Shown piece after piece: positions 8,019 to 16,011 of a DNA stretch of 64,000 bases (the stretch's first letter is position 1; the number at the start of each line of letters is the position of its first letter). The DNA is from Rhizobium sp. 2MFCol3.1 (GTDB lineage Bacteria > Pseudomonadota > Alphaproteobacteria > Rhizobiales > Rhizobiaceae): NCBI RefSeq assembly GCF_000377565.1, contig NZ_KB898355.1, positions 533,918 through 597,917 on the forward strand, in the 5' to 3' direction. A program made the position numbers and the translations under genes. The notes under the pieces are model-generated. The model was not told where the DNA came from and made no database searches. It saw nothing but the letters and a program-made list of their open reading frames with translations.

Positions 8019-9299
8019 TCAGTGGTCGTCGGAGGCCTTTTGTGGCGATTGTACGCTGCGAACCGCGAAGCCCGAGACGTAGTCCGCGAACCGCGACGGA
8101 TCGAAGACGTGACCGTCCATGAACCGGTCTCCGTTCGTGTCTCCCTCGATGCGAATGTCGGCATCCGCAGGGGCGCTATCAGAGCCGAGTGCCGCCCGGT
8201 AAAGATCGGGACGATAGGCGGAGGCTGCTGCCCTGGCATTGTTCAGCGACATCTCGGCCTGCCCCCAGCGGACCATCTGGCTGTAGATCCAGAGCGCCTG
8301 GCTGGGGCGCGGATAGTTGGCAAAGTGGCCGTGGAAGAGGAAGTAGTCGTCGATCACGCGGCGGTTGCCCTTGGCATCGAGGCTGAACTCGCCCGCCAGC
8401 ACATGGCGGATGATCTCGACCGGGGCGGCTATGTAGCGCGGGTCGGCGAGCGCTTGGGCGAGTGCGTCGTGGTTTTCGACGCGGTCGCACCAGCGGGCTG
8501 CGGCATCAAGCGCAACGATCAGCCTGGAAACGGTGTCACGGTTCGCATCCGCCCAGTCCGGCCGCATGCCGATCACCTTTTCAGGCGCTGACGGCCAGAT
8601 ATCCTGCTTTGCAGCGACGATGCGGCCGACGCCGCGCTCGGAGGCGATCATGTTCCATGGCGCACCGACGCAGAAGCCATCGATGGCACCGGCGGCAAGC
8701 GCGTCCGAAGTCAGAGGTGGCGGCACCACGACCAGGCGCACGTCATTATCGGGATCAATGCCGCCGGCGGCGAGCCAATAGCGGAACTCGTAGTTGTGAG
8801 AGGAGAAGGGATAGGTCATGCCCAGCGTTGGCATGGGCTCGCCACGCGCCTTCATCTCGCGCACGACCATAGCCAGCGCCTGTGCGCTTTCGAGCGCGGT
8901 CGGCGTTTCGGAAAGTTCTGCCGCCTGCTGCATCCGCTCGAACAGCGCCGTCGACAGGGTGATCGCATTGCCGCCGCGCCCAAGCGAAAAGGGCGTGATC
9001 GTCGGCGACGGGTTGGAGCCGAGCGCGAGCGCCGAGGCAACCGGCATGGGCGACAGCATATGGGCGATGTCGAACTGGCGAAACGCCAGGCGGTCGCGGA
9101 CATTGGCCCAGGAGACATCCTTGACGAGGTCGAGCGTCAGCCCTTCCTTTGCGGCGAAGCCGAATTCCGCGGCTGCGATCAGGACCGAGGCATCGACAAG
9201 CGGGATGAAGCCGGCGCGCAGCGTTCGCGAGCCTTCGGTCGCCGTGCTTGTCGGTGCGGCAAGGCTGCCGCTGGCATTGTCGGTCATGATCTTGTCCAT
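8019..9299 (-). CDS. nasS: Nitrate sensor NasS (cytoplasmic NrtA-like)
   Basis: A 426-residue protein of the NrtA/NasS family without a signal peptide, so it should stay in the cytoplasm. In Azotobacter, Paracoccus and Bradyrhizobium, NasS holds NasT inactive until nitrate or nitrite binds. The body shows AGFIPLVDASVLIAAAEFGF near residues 30-50 and the family pattern YWLAAGGIDPDNDVRL near 215-230, shared with NrtA of the same locus. The start at 9299 has GGAGGA seven bases before it. It follows nasT by 43 bases, and the two form a sensor-antiterminator operon directly upstream of the genes they control. Confidence 0.92.
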   Translation of the reverse strand: MDKIMTDNASGSLAAPTSTATEGSRTLRAGFIPLVDASVLIAAAEFGFAAKEGLTLDLVKDVSWANVRDRLAFRQFDIAHMLSPMPVASALALGSNPSPTITPFSLGRGGNAITLSTALFERMQQAAELSETPTALESAQALAMVVREMKARGEPMPTLGMTYPFSSHNYEFRYWLAAGGIDPDNDVRLVVVPPPLTSDALAAGAIDGFCVGAPWNMIASERGVGRIVAAKQDIWPSAPEKVIGMRPDWADANRDTVSRLIVALDAAARWCDRVENHDALAQALADPRYIAAPVEIIRHVLAGEFSLDAKGNRRVIDDYFLFHGHFANYPRPSQALWIYSQMVRWGQAEMSLNNARAAASAYRPDLYRAALGSDSAPADADIRIEGDTNGDRFMDGHVFDPSRFADYVSGFAVRSVQSPQKASDDH

Positions 9300-9342
9300 C
9301 CCGGTTTCCTCCGGACATCAAGCATATGATAGGCGCCGACAC

Positions 9343-9945
9343 TCACATCAATAGCCCCGCGGCCGTGATGACGCTCTGGGCGATATCGGCAATCTTCTTC
9401 TTCTCGTTCATGGCTGTCTGGCGCAGAAGCGCGAAGGCCTCGTCTTCCGAGAGCCCGCGCATCTTCATCAGGATGCCCTTGGCGCGATCGATGATCTTGC
9501 GCTCTTCCAGCGCGGACTTGGCGTCAGCCAGCTCACGCTGCAGGCGGTTGAAGGCATTGAACCGGCTGACGGCCATCTCCAGGATCGGCTTCACCCGCTC
9601 CTTTTTCAGGCCATCGACGATATAGGCCGATACGCCGGCATCGACGGCGGCGATGATCGAGTCTTCATCGGATTTGTCGACAAACATCGCGATCGGCCGC
9701 GCAACGGCGCGCGAAATCTGAAAGATGCTCTCGAGCATGTCGCGATTGGGATTTTCGATATCGATGACAATGACATCGGGATTGATCTCCTCGATGCGCC
9801 GCGCCAGCCCGTTCATGTCGTCGACGACGGTCACCCGCTGATATCCGGCTTCGCGCAGCCCCAGTTCGATGATGGAGGCCCGAATGCTGTTCTCATCGAT
9901 AACCAGCACATTCAGGCTGGACTTGGCAGGTTGAGACGTTGCCAC
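9343..9945 (-). CDS. nasT: ANTAR-domain response regulator / transcription antiterminator NasT
   Basis: A 200-residue protein with an N-terminal receiver-like domain (residues about 12-120; NPDVIVIDIENPNRD holds the acceptor-like Asp) and a C-terminal ANTAR RNA-binding domain (about 140-195; KIIDRAKGILMKMRGLSEDE). ANTAR proteins bind hairpin pairs in leader RNA and prevent termination. The target is likely the attenuator before nrtA. The start used is GTG at 9945 with only a weak, distant Shine-Dalgarno, so the N-terminus is somewhat uncertain. No kinase is encoded nearby; control is expected through NasS. Confidence 0.93.
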   Translation of the reverse strand: MATSQPAKSSLNVLVIDENSIRASIIELGLREAGYQRVTVVDDMNGLARRIEEINPDVIVIDIENPNRDMLESIFQISRAVARPIAMFVDKSDEDSIIAAVDAGVSAYIVDGLKKERVKPILEMAVSRFNAFNRLQRELADAKSALEERKIIDRAKGILMKMRGLSEDEAFALLRQTAMNEKKKIADIAQSVITAAGLLM

Positions 9946-10379
9946 TGGCAGTCAGCATTCCGTTCACGAGGGCGTCAATCTTGCATGTCTGAAATGCGGG
10001 AGATCGGCCGCAAAATCAAGCAAATATTGAACTGCGCAAAATATAGGCAGACACGACTCGCATCCCCGAACTTGTCGACCACTTCCTTAGGTAGGAATTT
10101 CGCTATGTGCTTTTATGCTACATAAGAAATCCAATTTACGAAGACAAATCCGTCGGTTACGAGAAAACGCGTAAAATTTTAATGCTTCCGTAAGTTAATA
10201 GTATGACAAATCGCGACGGCAGTTCTGGGAGGAGTTGATCGCCATGAGGGTGGGAGTCTGCTGCCAATGACCCTTCATACATCGGCAAATGTCTGCATGT
10301 TGCTGCGATAACCCCGCAAGGCCGTGGGTTGGTGCGCGTCGACAGCATGCGGTCTGCCGACCACCCGTCAGGTCTCAAA
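9946..10379. other. Intergenic region between nasT and a chemoreceptor gene
   Basis: An AT-rich stretch of 434 bases holding the divergent promoters of nasT (minus) and the chemoreceptor (plus). No credible gene was found. TTCC-TTAGGTA-GGAA near 10091 is a small inverted repeat. An in-frame TTG at 10329 would lengthen the chemoreceptor by 17 residues but gives a charged, non-conserved extension. Confidence 0.6.
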
Positions 10380-12326
10380 ATGGGTTTTCTCCAAAACACT
10401 CGAATTCGCACGAAAATCATCGCCGTGATTGCCCTGATGGGTATCACGTCGATCGCCGGGCTCGCCTATGTGAGCATGCAGTTCAAGAGCGCCGACAGCC
10501 GCTACGCGAGCTTCCTGGCTCACGAAAGCATGGCGGCGACCCTCAATGCCAGAGCGACTGGCGGGCTGCTGCAGCTTGGCTTCCAGCTTGGCCTGATGAT
10601 GATAAACGATCCCTCGTCTCCCGAGTTCGCCGCATCGATCAAGATCTACAACGATAACTTCGCCCTGATGAAGGAGCGGATTGCCACCGTCGGCCAGCTC
10701 GTCGACTCGAGAGCCGAGCCGGCGAAGGCGATGCTGACCGCGGTCAACGGCTTCGATGCGCTCGCACAGCAGATGATCACGCTGGTAAGGGAAGGCAAGC
10801 GCGACGAGGCCGTCGTCGTGATGCGCCAAGCTGGCAAAGAGCTGACGGCGATCCTCCCGTTGTTCGCGGGCGGCAACGATCAGCTGATCAAGATGATGCA
10901 GGACGGCACGACCGATCTCCAGGCCACCACCGACAATACGATTGTCACCGGCCTTGTGGCTCTTGGTGTTGCGCTCGTCGCGATCATCCTGCTTGGCCTC
11001 TTCGTCGCCTCGCGCGGCATCACCGCGCCGATCGATCGCCTGCGCCAGCGCATGGGCGCCCTGGCCGCCGGCGACACGGCAAGCGAAACGCCCGGGCTAG
11101 ACCGCAAGGACGAGGTGGGCCAAATGGCGGCAGCCGTCGCCGTATTCCGCGACAACGCGCTTGAGCGTACACGTCTGGAGCGCGAGGCCGATGAGGGCCG
11201 CTCCCTGTTCGAGCAGGAGCGCCGGGCGCGCGAACTCGCCAAGGAGCAGGACGCAGCCGACACCAGGGAGGCCGTCGAGGCGCTTGCACTTGGCCTCGAC
11301 CGCCTGGCCGACGGAGACGTCTCGCATCGCATTTCCAAGCCGTTCGTGGCGCATCTCGACGCACTCCGCAACAGCTACAACATGTCCCTCGACAAACTAC
11401 AGGCCGCTCTCCTGGCGGTCGGCAAAAATGCTGGCGTCATCAACTCCGGCGCGGCCGAAATTCGGTCTGCTGCCGACGATCTCGCACGCCGCACAGAGCA
11501 GCAGGCAGCCTCGCTCGAGGAGACAGCGGCGGCCCTGGAGCAGATCACCATGACGGTGCGCGATTCGACGAAGCGCGCCGAGGAAGCCAGCATGCTGGTC
11601 GAGCGTACCCGTTCCGGCGCCGAGAAGTCGGGCGGCGTCGTGCGCAATGCGGTTTCGGCGATGAACGAGATCGCCAAATCGTCGGGCGAAATCAGCAATA
11701 TCATCGGCGTCATTGACGATATCGCTTTCCAGACCAATCTTTTGGCATTGAACGCCGGCGTCGAAGCCGCCCGCGCCGGTGAAGCCGGCAAGGGTTTCGC
11801 CGTCGTCGCCCAGGAGGTGCGCGAGCTTGCGCAGCGATCCGCGCAGGCTGCCAAGGAGATCAAATTCCTGATCACCACCTCCGAGAACCAGGTCAACACC
11901 GGCGTCGCCCTTGTTGGCGAAACCGGCGCGGCACTGGTTCAGATCGAGGCGGAGGTGACCGAGATCACGGCGCATGTGAACGCGATCGTCACGGCCGCTC
12001 GCGAGCAGTCGACCGGCATCCAGGAGATCAACACGGCGGTCAACAGCATGGATCAGGGCACGCAGCAGAACGCGGCCATGGTCGAGGAAACCAACGCAGC
12101 AAGCCACAGCCTGGCGAAGGAAGCCAGCGCGCTCGACGCGCTTCTCGGCCAGTTCACGCTCGACCGGAACAGCCGGCCGTCCGCCCAGGCGCCTATAGCA
12201 GTCGCCACCGAAGCGTCACGGCCCGTGGCCTCCAAGGCGCGCGCGCTGACGCAACGTCTGGCGTCCAGCCTGAAGGGTGGAAACGCCGCGGTCGCGGTTG
12301 CTCCCGCCGGCTGGGAAGACTTCTGA
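10380..12326 (+). CDS. Methyl-accepting chemotaxis protein with C-terminal CheR-tether-like pentapeptide
   Basis: A 648-residue transmembrane chemoreceptor. It has a membrane segment near 13-33, a periplasmic helical sensor domain (about 35-190, four-helix-bundle type), a second membrane segment near 192-212, one HAMP domain after it and a further HAMP-like segment near 300-350, then the signalling hairpin with the highly conserved tip ([20 protein letters not shown]). The protein ends GWEDF, resembling the NWETF pentapeptide that tethers CheR/CheB. I chose ATG 10380 over TTG 10329 because the sequence then starts with the basic stretch leading into the first membrane helix. A strong terminator follows. 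The ligand cannot be predicted. It is a paralogue of the receptor at 35814. Confidence 0.93.
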   Translation: MGFLQNTRIRTKIIAVIALMGITSIAGLAYVSMQFKSADSRYASFLAHESMAATLNARATGGLLQLGFQLGLMMINDPSSPEFAASIKIYNDNFALMKERIATVGQLVDSRAEPAKAMLTAVNGFDALAQQMITLVREGKRDEAVVVMRQAGKELTAILPLFAGGNDQLIKMMQDGTTDLQATTDNTIVTGLVALGVALVAIILLGLFVASRGITAPIDRLRQRMGALAAGDTASETPGLDRKDEVGQMAAAVAVFRDNALERTRLEREADEGRSLFEQERRARELAKEQDAADTREAVEALALGLDRLADGDVSHRISKPFVAHLDALRNSYNMSLDKLQAALLAVGKNAGVINSGAAEIRSAADDLARRTEQQAASLEETAAALEQITMTVRDSTKRAEEASMLVERTRSGAEKSGGVVRNAVSAMNEIAKSSGEISNIIGVIDDIAFQTNLLALNAGVEAARAGEAGKGFAVVAQEVRELAQRSAQAAKEIKFLITTSENQVNTGVALVGETGAALVQIEAEVTEITAHVNAIVTAAREQSTGIQEINTAVNSMDQGTQQNAAMVEETNAASHSLAKEASALDALLGQFTLDRNSRPSAQAPIAVATEASRPVASKARALTQRLASSLKGGNAAVAVAPAGWEDF

Positions 12327-12342
12327 TCCCATTCTCGCGCCC

Positions 12343-12376
12343 GGATCGGCCATCGACGGATGGCCGATCCTTTTTT
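12343..12376 (+). terminator. Rho-independent terminator after the chemoreceptor
   Basis: A perfect 12-base stem (GGATCGGCCATC at 12343-12354 and its complement at 12359-12370) with a four-base loop is followed by six T (12371-12376). It lies 17 bases after the chemoreceptor stop codon. Confidence 0.93.
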
Positions 12377-12417
12377 GCGACCTGCGTCGCGCTGTCGCGA
12401 TGGCAACCAATTGGAAC

Positions 12418-12888
12418 TTAAGAGCGATCCGTTTCCGACTGGGACCGCTTTTCGTCGCGGAGAATGCCGCTGAACGCCTTCAGGCTTTCCAAGAAGCTGG
12501 CAAAACCCGCATCGCCGAGCGCCTGCTTGATGCGCTGCCGCGCCCGCGTCGCTGCCTCGCTGACATTCTCCAGCATTGCCTTCCCTTTTGGGGTCACGAA
12601 GAGCCGGCGTGCTCGCTTGTCCTTTTTGTCCACTTCGCGCCGGATGAGCCCTCGGCGTTCAAGACCCTCGACGCATTTTGTCACGGACGAGCGGTCGAGC
12701 GCTATCCGTTCGCCGAGCGCGTTCTGTTGAATGCCGGGCTCGTTATGGATGAAGGACAAGGCGCTGTATTGTGTCGGCGAGAAGTCGAACTTGGTTGCTT
12801 CTTCGGTAAAGAGCGCAAGCGCCACCTGCTGGCAGCGCCGAAGCAAAATCCCATGCGTATTCGCCATCTCGTCGGCGGTGTATATCAC
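12418..12888 (-). CDS. MarR-family transcriptional regulator
   Basis: A winged-helix repressor of the MarR family, 156 residues from a GTG at 12888. AGGGGAG lies about ten bases before this GTG. The open frame extends to an ATG at 12945, but that reaches over the likely promoter, and the alternative ATG 12867 has no ribosome site. The DNA-binding helix region is QNALGERIALDRSSVTKCVE, followed by a wing with DKKDKRARRLFVTPKG, all typical. The gene is convergent to the chemoreceptor. It is not in an operon; its target may be itself or the DUF1989 gene on its other side. A 13-base repeat in front is a possible operator. Confidence 0.87.
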   Translation of the reverse strand: MIYTADEMANTHGILLRRCQQVALALFTEEATKFDFSPTQYSALSFIHNEPGIQQNALGERIALDRSSVTKCVEGLERRGLIRREVDKKDKRARRLFVTPKGKAMLENVSEAATRARQRIKQALGDAGFASFLESLKAFSGILRDEKRSQSETDRS

Positions 12889-12916
12889 GTTAAAGTATCT
12901 CCCCTTGCCCAATCCG

Positions 12917-12966
12917 TGACAATCAATGGCTGCAAGGCTATGCACCTACAGCCTGACAATCAATGG
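12917..12966. promoter_or_regulatory. Duplicated 13-base motif upstream of the MarR gene
   Basis: TGACAATCAATGG occurs exactly twice, at 12917-12929 and 12954-12966, 37 bases apart, just in front of the MarR gene. The repeats flank the likely promoter and may be operator copies for autoregulation. Confidence 0.45.
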
Positions 12967-13071
12967 GAAAAGCGGCCACCAAGCGTCGCCTGCCAATCCT
13001 CCTCCCGTTTCGGCTATTGCCCGGATTCAACGCAGAAGTCTACCGCTGAAACACAGGGGCAAGGGCTAAAA

Positions 13072-13101
13072 GCAAAGCTCCCGCGAACATGCCGCGGGAG
13101 C
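13072..13101 (-). terminator. Terminator after the DUF1989 gene
   Basis: A nine-base stem (GCTCCCGCG at 13077-13085 and CGCGGGAGC at 13093-13101) with a seven-base loop. On the minus strand it is followed by a T-rich stretch (TTTGCTTTTA). It lies 28 bases beyond the stop of the gene at 13129. Confidence 0.75.
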
Positions 13102-13128
13102 CTCAACGTCTAACACTATGTCCTTGGC

Positions 13129-13989
13129 TCAGAGCCCGTGCGTGCCGTCGTAGCCATTGACCTCGGGCGCGCTCCAGCCTTCCGGGTTGCGGGCCGGCTT
13201 GTAGATCTCGACCACCAGCGGATAGCAGGCAACCGCGTCCGAGGAATGCTCGGAGGAGCAATCGCCGCCGGGGCAGGCCGACATGCAGCCGAGGAGATCG
13301 ATCTCGGCGAAGAACTCAAGATAGTCGCCGGGGCGCACCGGGCTTGCCTTCATGAAATACTGGCCGGTATCGCGCGTGAAGCCGGTGCACATGAAGACGT
13401 TGAGCACATCGTGAATGTAGGTGCCGGCTTCCTGCAGCGACTTGCCGGTCTTCGCGGCGAAGGCGCGCGTCAGGTTGGAATGGCAGCAGTGATGATACTG
13501 GCCGCCATTGCTCAAGAGATTGTGCGTATAGGGATCGCAGCGCGTGCCGATGACGTCGTGTACCGAGCCGCCGAATTCGTCGAAGCGGTACCAGTCGAGC
13601 GTGTCGTGGGTGATCGTCGCGATCGGGCGCAGATAGGGCATGTTGGAGAAGAGCTGGTCGCCGAGACCGACATGCGTGCCGTTCAGCGCCCGGGTCTTGC
13701 CAGTGAAGAGGCGTTCCTCGAGGTTGTTGGCATTGAAGAGGTTCAAATCGCCCACCTGCGAGCCCTCGCTGGAGAGGATGCGGCAAAAATGGCCGGCCGG
13801 CACCGTCCAGCAGGCCGCTTCACGCGGCGGCACGACCACCCGCTCGACGAACTCAAGGTCGTCGCGCAAGGCGCGATATGCCGCGAGGTCCGGGCGCGGT
13901 AGCGTCTCGACGGGATAACAGATGACCGGCTTGATTGCCTTGCGGCTTGCTGCGTCTTCCGGTGAACTGGTAATCGGCTGGGGCTTCAT
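13129..13989 (-). CDS. DUF1989 / urea-carboxylase-associated family protein
   Basis: A 286-residue protein of the DUF1989 family, members of which are often encoded beside urea carboxylase and related amide-degrading genes. Characteristic stretches are WTVPAGHFCRI near residue 60, SQVGDLNLFNANN near 75-90, CDPYTHNLLSNGG near 150-165, HHCCHSNL, and CMSACPGGDCSS near 235. The many conserved Cys and His suggest a metal site, but the reaction is not established. It follows the GntR gene by 36 bases on the minus strand and so should be controlled by it. Its position near a biotin carboxylase/KipI-KipA/YcsF operon agrees with the family's usual context. AGGAG lies ten bases before the ATG. Confidence 0.85.
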   Translation of the reverse strand: MKPQPITSSPEDAASRKAIKPVICYPVETLPRPDLAAYRALRDDLEFVERVVVPPREAACWTVPAGHFCRILSSEGSQVGDLNLFNANNLEERLFTGKTRALNGTHVGLGDQLFSNMPYLRPIATITHDTLDWYRFDEFGGSVHDVIGTRCDPYTHNLLSNGGQYHHCCHSNLTRAFAAKTGKSLQEAGTYIHDVLNVFMCTGFTRDTGQYFMKASPVRPGDYLEFFAEIDLLGCMSACPGGDCSSEHSSDAVACYPLVVEIYKPARNPEGWSAPEVNGYDGTHGL

Positions 13990-14025
13990 CCCTCATTTTC
14001 TCCTGATATGCCGGGCGGACTGCCG

Positions 14026-14730
14026 TCAATCGGCAGGCGTCGCCAATGTCTTCTTGGGGCGGGGCAGGCTCTGCGCGCGGGCGGCTTCCAGCACCACGCG
14101 TTCGGATTCCTGCAGATAAAGTTCGAGTGCGCGGGTTGCTGCCGTGCGGTCGCCGTCGCAGAGCAGGCCGCAAATCTCGACGTCGCGCGCCACCCACGGC
14201 TCCTGGAACCGGCGGGCATCGGGCGCCATCGAGAAGGCGAGGCGGGCTTGGGCGGCGACGGTTGCGAACACGTCGTTCAGCCGGGGGCTACCGATGAAAT
14301 CGACGATTTGCTGGTGGAACTCCAGCGATGCGGTGCCGCACTGTTGCCAGTCCTTGGCAAGCGCGGCGCGCTGCACCGCCTCGACGCGGGCGACGAGTTC
14401 CGACATGGCTTCCTGCGAGGCATAGGCGCTGCAGGTGACGCCGCGCAGTTCGAGCGTCATGCGGATCGCGTAGATCTCGCTGATCTCGGTGGAATTCAGC
14501 GCCCGCACCGTCGCGCCGTAATGCGCACGATGCTCGATCAGGCCTTCGGCAACCAGATCCCGCAGTGCCTCGCGCAACGTATTGCGCGAAACGTTCAGCG
14601 CTTCCGCCCACACGACCTCACGCAGCGGCGCGCCGGGCGCAAGCTCGCCACGTAGAATCTTGTCGCGCAGCAGCCCGGCGGCGGTCTGCGTCAGCACAAG
14701 AGGTCGGTCGGGGGGATTCTGGTTGGTCAA
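14026..14730 (-). CDS. GntR-family regulator with FCD ligand-binding domain (first copy)
   Basis: A 234-residue FadR-type repressor: winged helix at about residues 12-80 (recognition helix VSRNTLREAL) and an all-helical FCD domain at about 90-215 that binds a small carboxylate ligand. The start is TTG at 14730, with AAGGAG six bases before it and no alternative ATG. It is the first gene of an operon with the DUF1989 gene. A TTGTTGAACAA palindrome lies 24 bases upstream, and copies stand before the transporter at 15130 and the ycsF operon, so it is likely an autoregulated repressor of the region. A second FCD regulator at 21878 shares the recognition helix SRNTLRE. Confidence 0.92.
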   Translation of the reverse strand: MTNQNPPDRPLVLTQTAAGLLRDKILRGELAPGAPLREVVWAEALNVSRNTLREALRDLVAEGLIEHRAHYGATVRALNSTEISEIYAIRMTLELRGVTCSAYASQEAMSELVARVEAVQRAALAKDWQQCGTASLEFHQQIVDFIGSPRLNDVFATVAAQARLAFSMAPDARRFQEPWVARDVEICGLLCDGDRTAATRALELYLQESERVVLEAARAQSLPRPKKTLATPAD

Positions 14731-14754
14731 TAGGGTCTCCTTGGTGATTTATTT

Positions 14755-14765
14755 TTGTTGAACAA
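14755..14765. promoter_or_regulatory. Operator-like palindrome TTGTTGAACAA before the GntR gene
   Basis: This is an 11-base perfect palindrome around a central base, 24 bases before the GntR start codon, where a bound protein would block transcription. The same motif recurs at 15089, 21750 and, with one change, at 21728. Confidence 0.7.
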
Positions 14766-15088
14766 CTTACGCATGTCAAGTGAGATGAAGTCCGCATGTC
14801 AGGATGTCGGCGATGAGGCGAGGAACGTTCCAAGGCGCCACGCGCTGGAGGTCTCGCTTTCCATGATTGCCAGATCCATGCACCTCCTGCTTTGGAACCG
14901 GATATGCTGTTGCGGCGTATTTTTCGGCGTACTGGGATGCCGCCGTTGATGACTCTGGCTTTATCTCGTCATTTCAGTCGCTTGTCAGCATTCCGTCAAG
15001 CGCCTTCGTCGGGATGCGGATGGCCGATCTGCTCGAAATCCGCCCCTTGATGAAACTTTATGCATTGAGGGGGATTGCAATCTCATAA

Positions 15089-15099
15089 TTGTTCAACAA
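15089..15099. promoter_or_regulatory. Operator-like palindrome TTGTTCAACAA before the amino acid transporter
   Basis: The same palindrome as at 14755, centred about 36 bases before the ATG of the binding protein at 15130. It suggests that the transporter belongs to the same GntR regulon. Confidence 0.7.
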
Positions 15100-15129
15100 A
15101 AATGAGCCATCAATCGAGAGGAACAGTCC

Positions 15130-15915
15130 ATGAAAAAACTCCTTGCTGGTATCATCATGTTGGCGGCGCCCCTGACGGCGGCCCATGCGGAAACGCTGAA
15201 GATCGGTGTCGATCTCACCTATCCGCCCTACAACTACTTCGACGATGCCAACCAGCCCGCCGGCTTCGACGTCGAGCTGATGAAGCTGATCGGCAAGAAG
15301 ACCGGCAGCGATGTCTCCTTTCATGACACCCGTTTCGAAAACCTGATCCTCGGCGTCTCCAGCGACCAGTTCAACGTCATCGCCTCCACGCTCTACGTAA
15401 CTGCCCCGCGCGCCAAGCAGATCGACTACATCCCCTACATGAAGACGGGCGTCTCGATCGCGGTCTCGGCCGCCGGCGGCCAGAATTTCACCAAGCCGGA
15501 AGAGCTTTGCGGCAAGCGCGTCGGCTCGATCAAGGGCGCTGCCTGGATCCCCGAGCTTGAGAAGCTGAACACGTCGGTATGCTCGGCCAGCCCGATCGAT
15601 TCCCGCGAATTCCCAACCTCGCCTGAGGCCACCCAGGCTGTCATGTCCGGCGGCGTGGATGCCCAGCTGGAAAACTCGGCGGTGCTCGCCGATGCTGCCA
15701 AGAAGCTGAACGGCCGCCTGAAGGTCACCTCCACCGAACAGCTCTATCCCGTCATCGTCGGCTTCGGCGTGAAGAAGGGCAACACCGAGGTTGCATCCTT
15801 CCTGCGCGATACGCTGGCGAAGCTCGATGGCGATGCCGACTACGAGGCGCTGTTTGCCAAGTATGGCGTGGCCAAGTCGACGGAAGCCGAGTTCAAGGCC
15901 GCTGTCGGGCAGTAA
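15130..15915 (+). CDS. Polar amino acid ABC transporter, periplasmic binding protein
   Basis: A 261-residue family 3 solute-binding protein. A Sec signal peptide (KKLLAGIIMLAAPLTAAHA, cleaved about residue 20) precedes the typical start of the mature fold (LKIGVDLTYPPYNYFD). The ligand could be an amino acid or, given the neighbours, 5-oxoproline or a related lactam; this is inference. The next gene, 96 bases on, encodes the matching permease fused to its ATPase. GAGAGGAACAG lies before the ATG. A regulon palindrome sits just upstream. Confidence 0.9.
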   Translation: MKKLLAGIIMLAAPLTAAHAETLKIGVDLTYPPYNYFDDANQPAGFDVELMKLIGKKTGSDVSFHDTRFENLILGVSSDQFNVIASTLYVTAPRAKQIDYIPYMKTGVSIAVSAAGGQNFTKPEELCGKRVGSIKGAAWIPELEKLNTSVCSASPIDSREFPTSPEATQAVMSGGVDAQLENSAVLADAAKKLNGRLKVTSTEQLYPVIVGFGVKKGNTEVASFLRDTLAKLDGDADYEALFAKYGVAKSTEAEFKAAVGQ

Positions 15916-16011
15916 GCGTTCAAGGCGGGTGCCGGTGAGGCGCTCGCCTGACTGATCAACATAGGAATGCGCGGCGCTTCGGCGCCGCTGCTCTTTTGGG
16001 GATACCCGCCC

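Larger units (their letters stand above)
14731..15129. other. Divergent promoter region, no gene seen
   Basis: The 399 bases between the GntR gene and the transporter gene hold one operator-like palindrome at each end, a GGAACGTTCC palindrome at 14822-14831, and short open frames without ribosome sites or recognisable sequence. It is read here as regulatory DNA for both directions. Confidence 0.6.

Noticed and set aside
10329..10379. N-terminal extension of the first chemoreceptor from a TTG
   Set aside because: The 17 extra residues are not part of the receptor pattern; ATG 10380 places the basic stretch and first membrane helix correctly.
14755..14949. 64-codon plus-strand frame between the GntR gene and the transporter
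   Set aside because: It begins inside an operator palindrome, has no ribosome site and no known sequence pattern.
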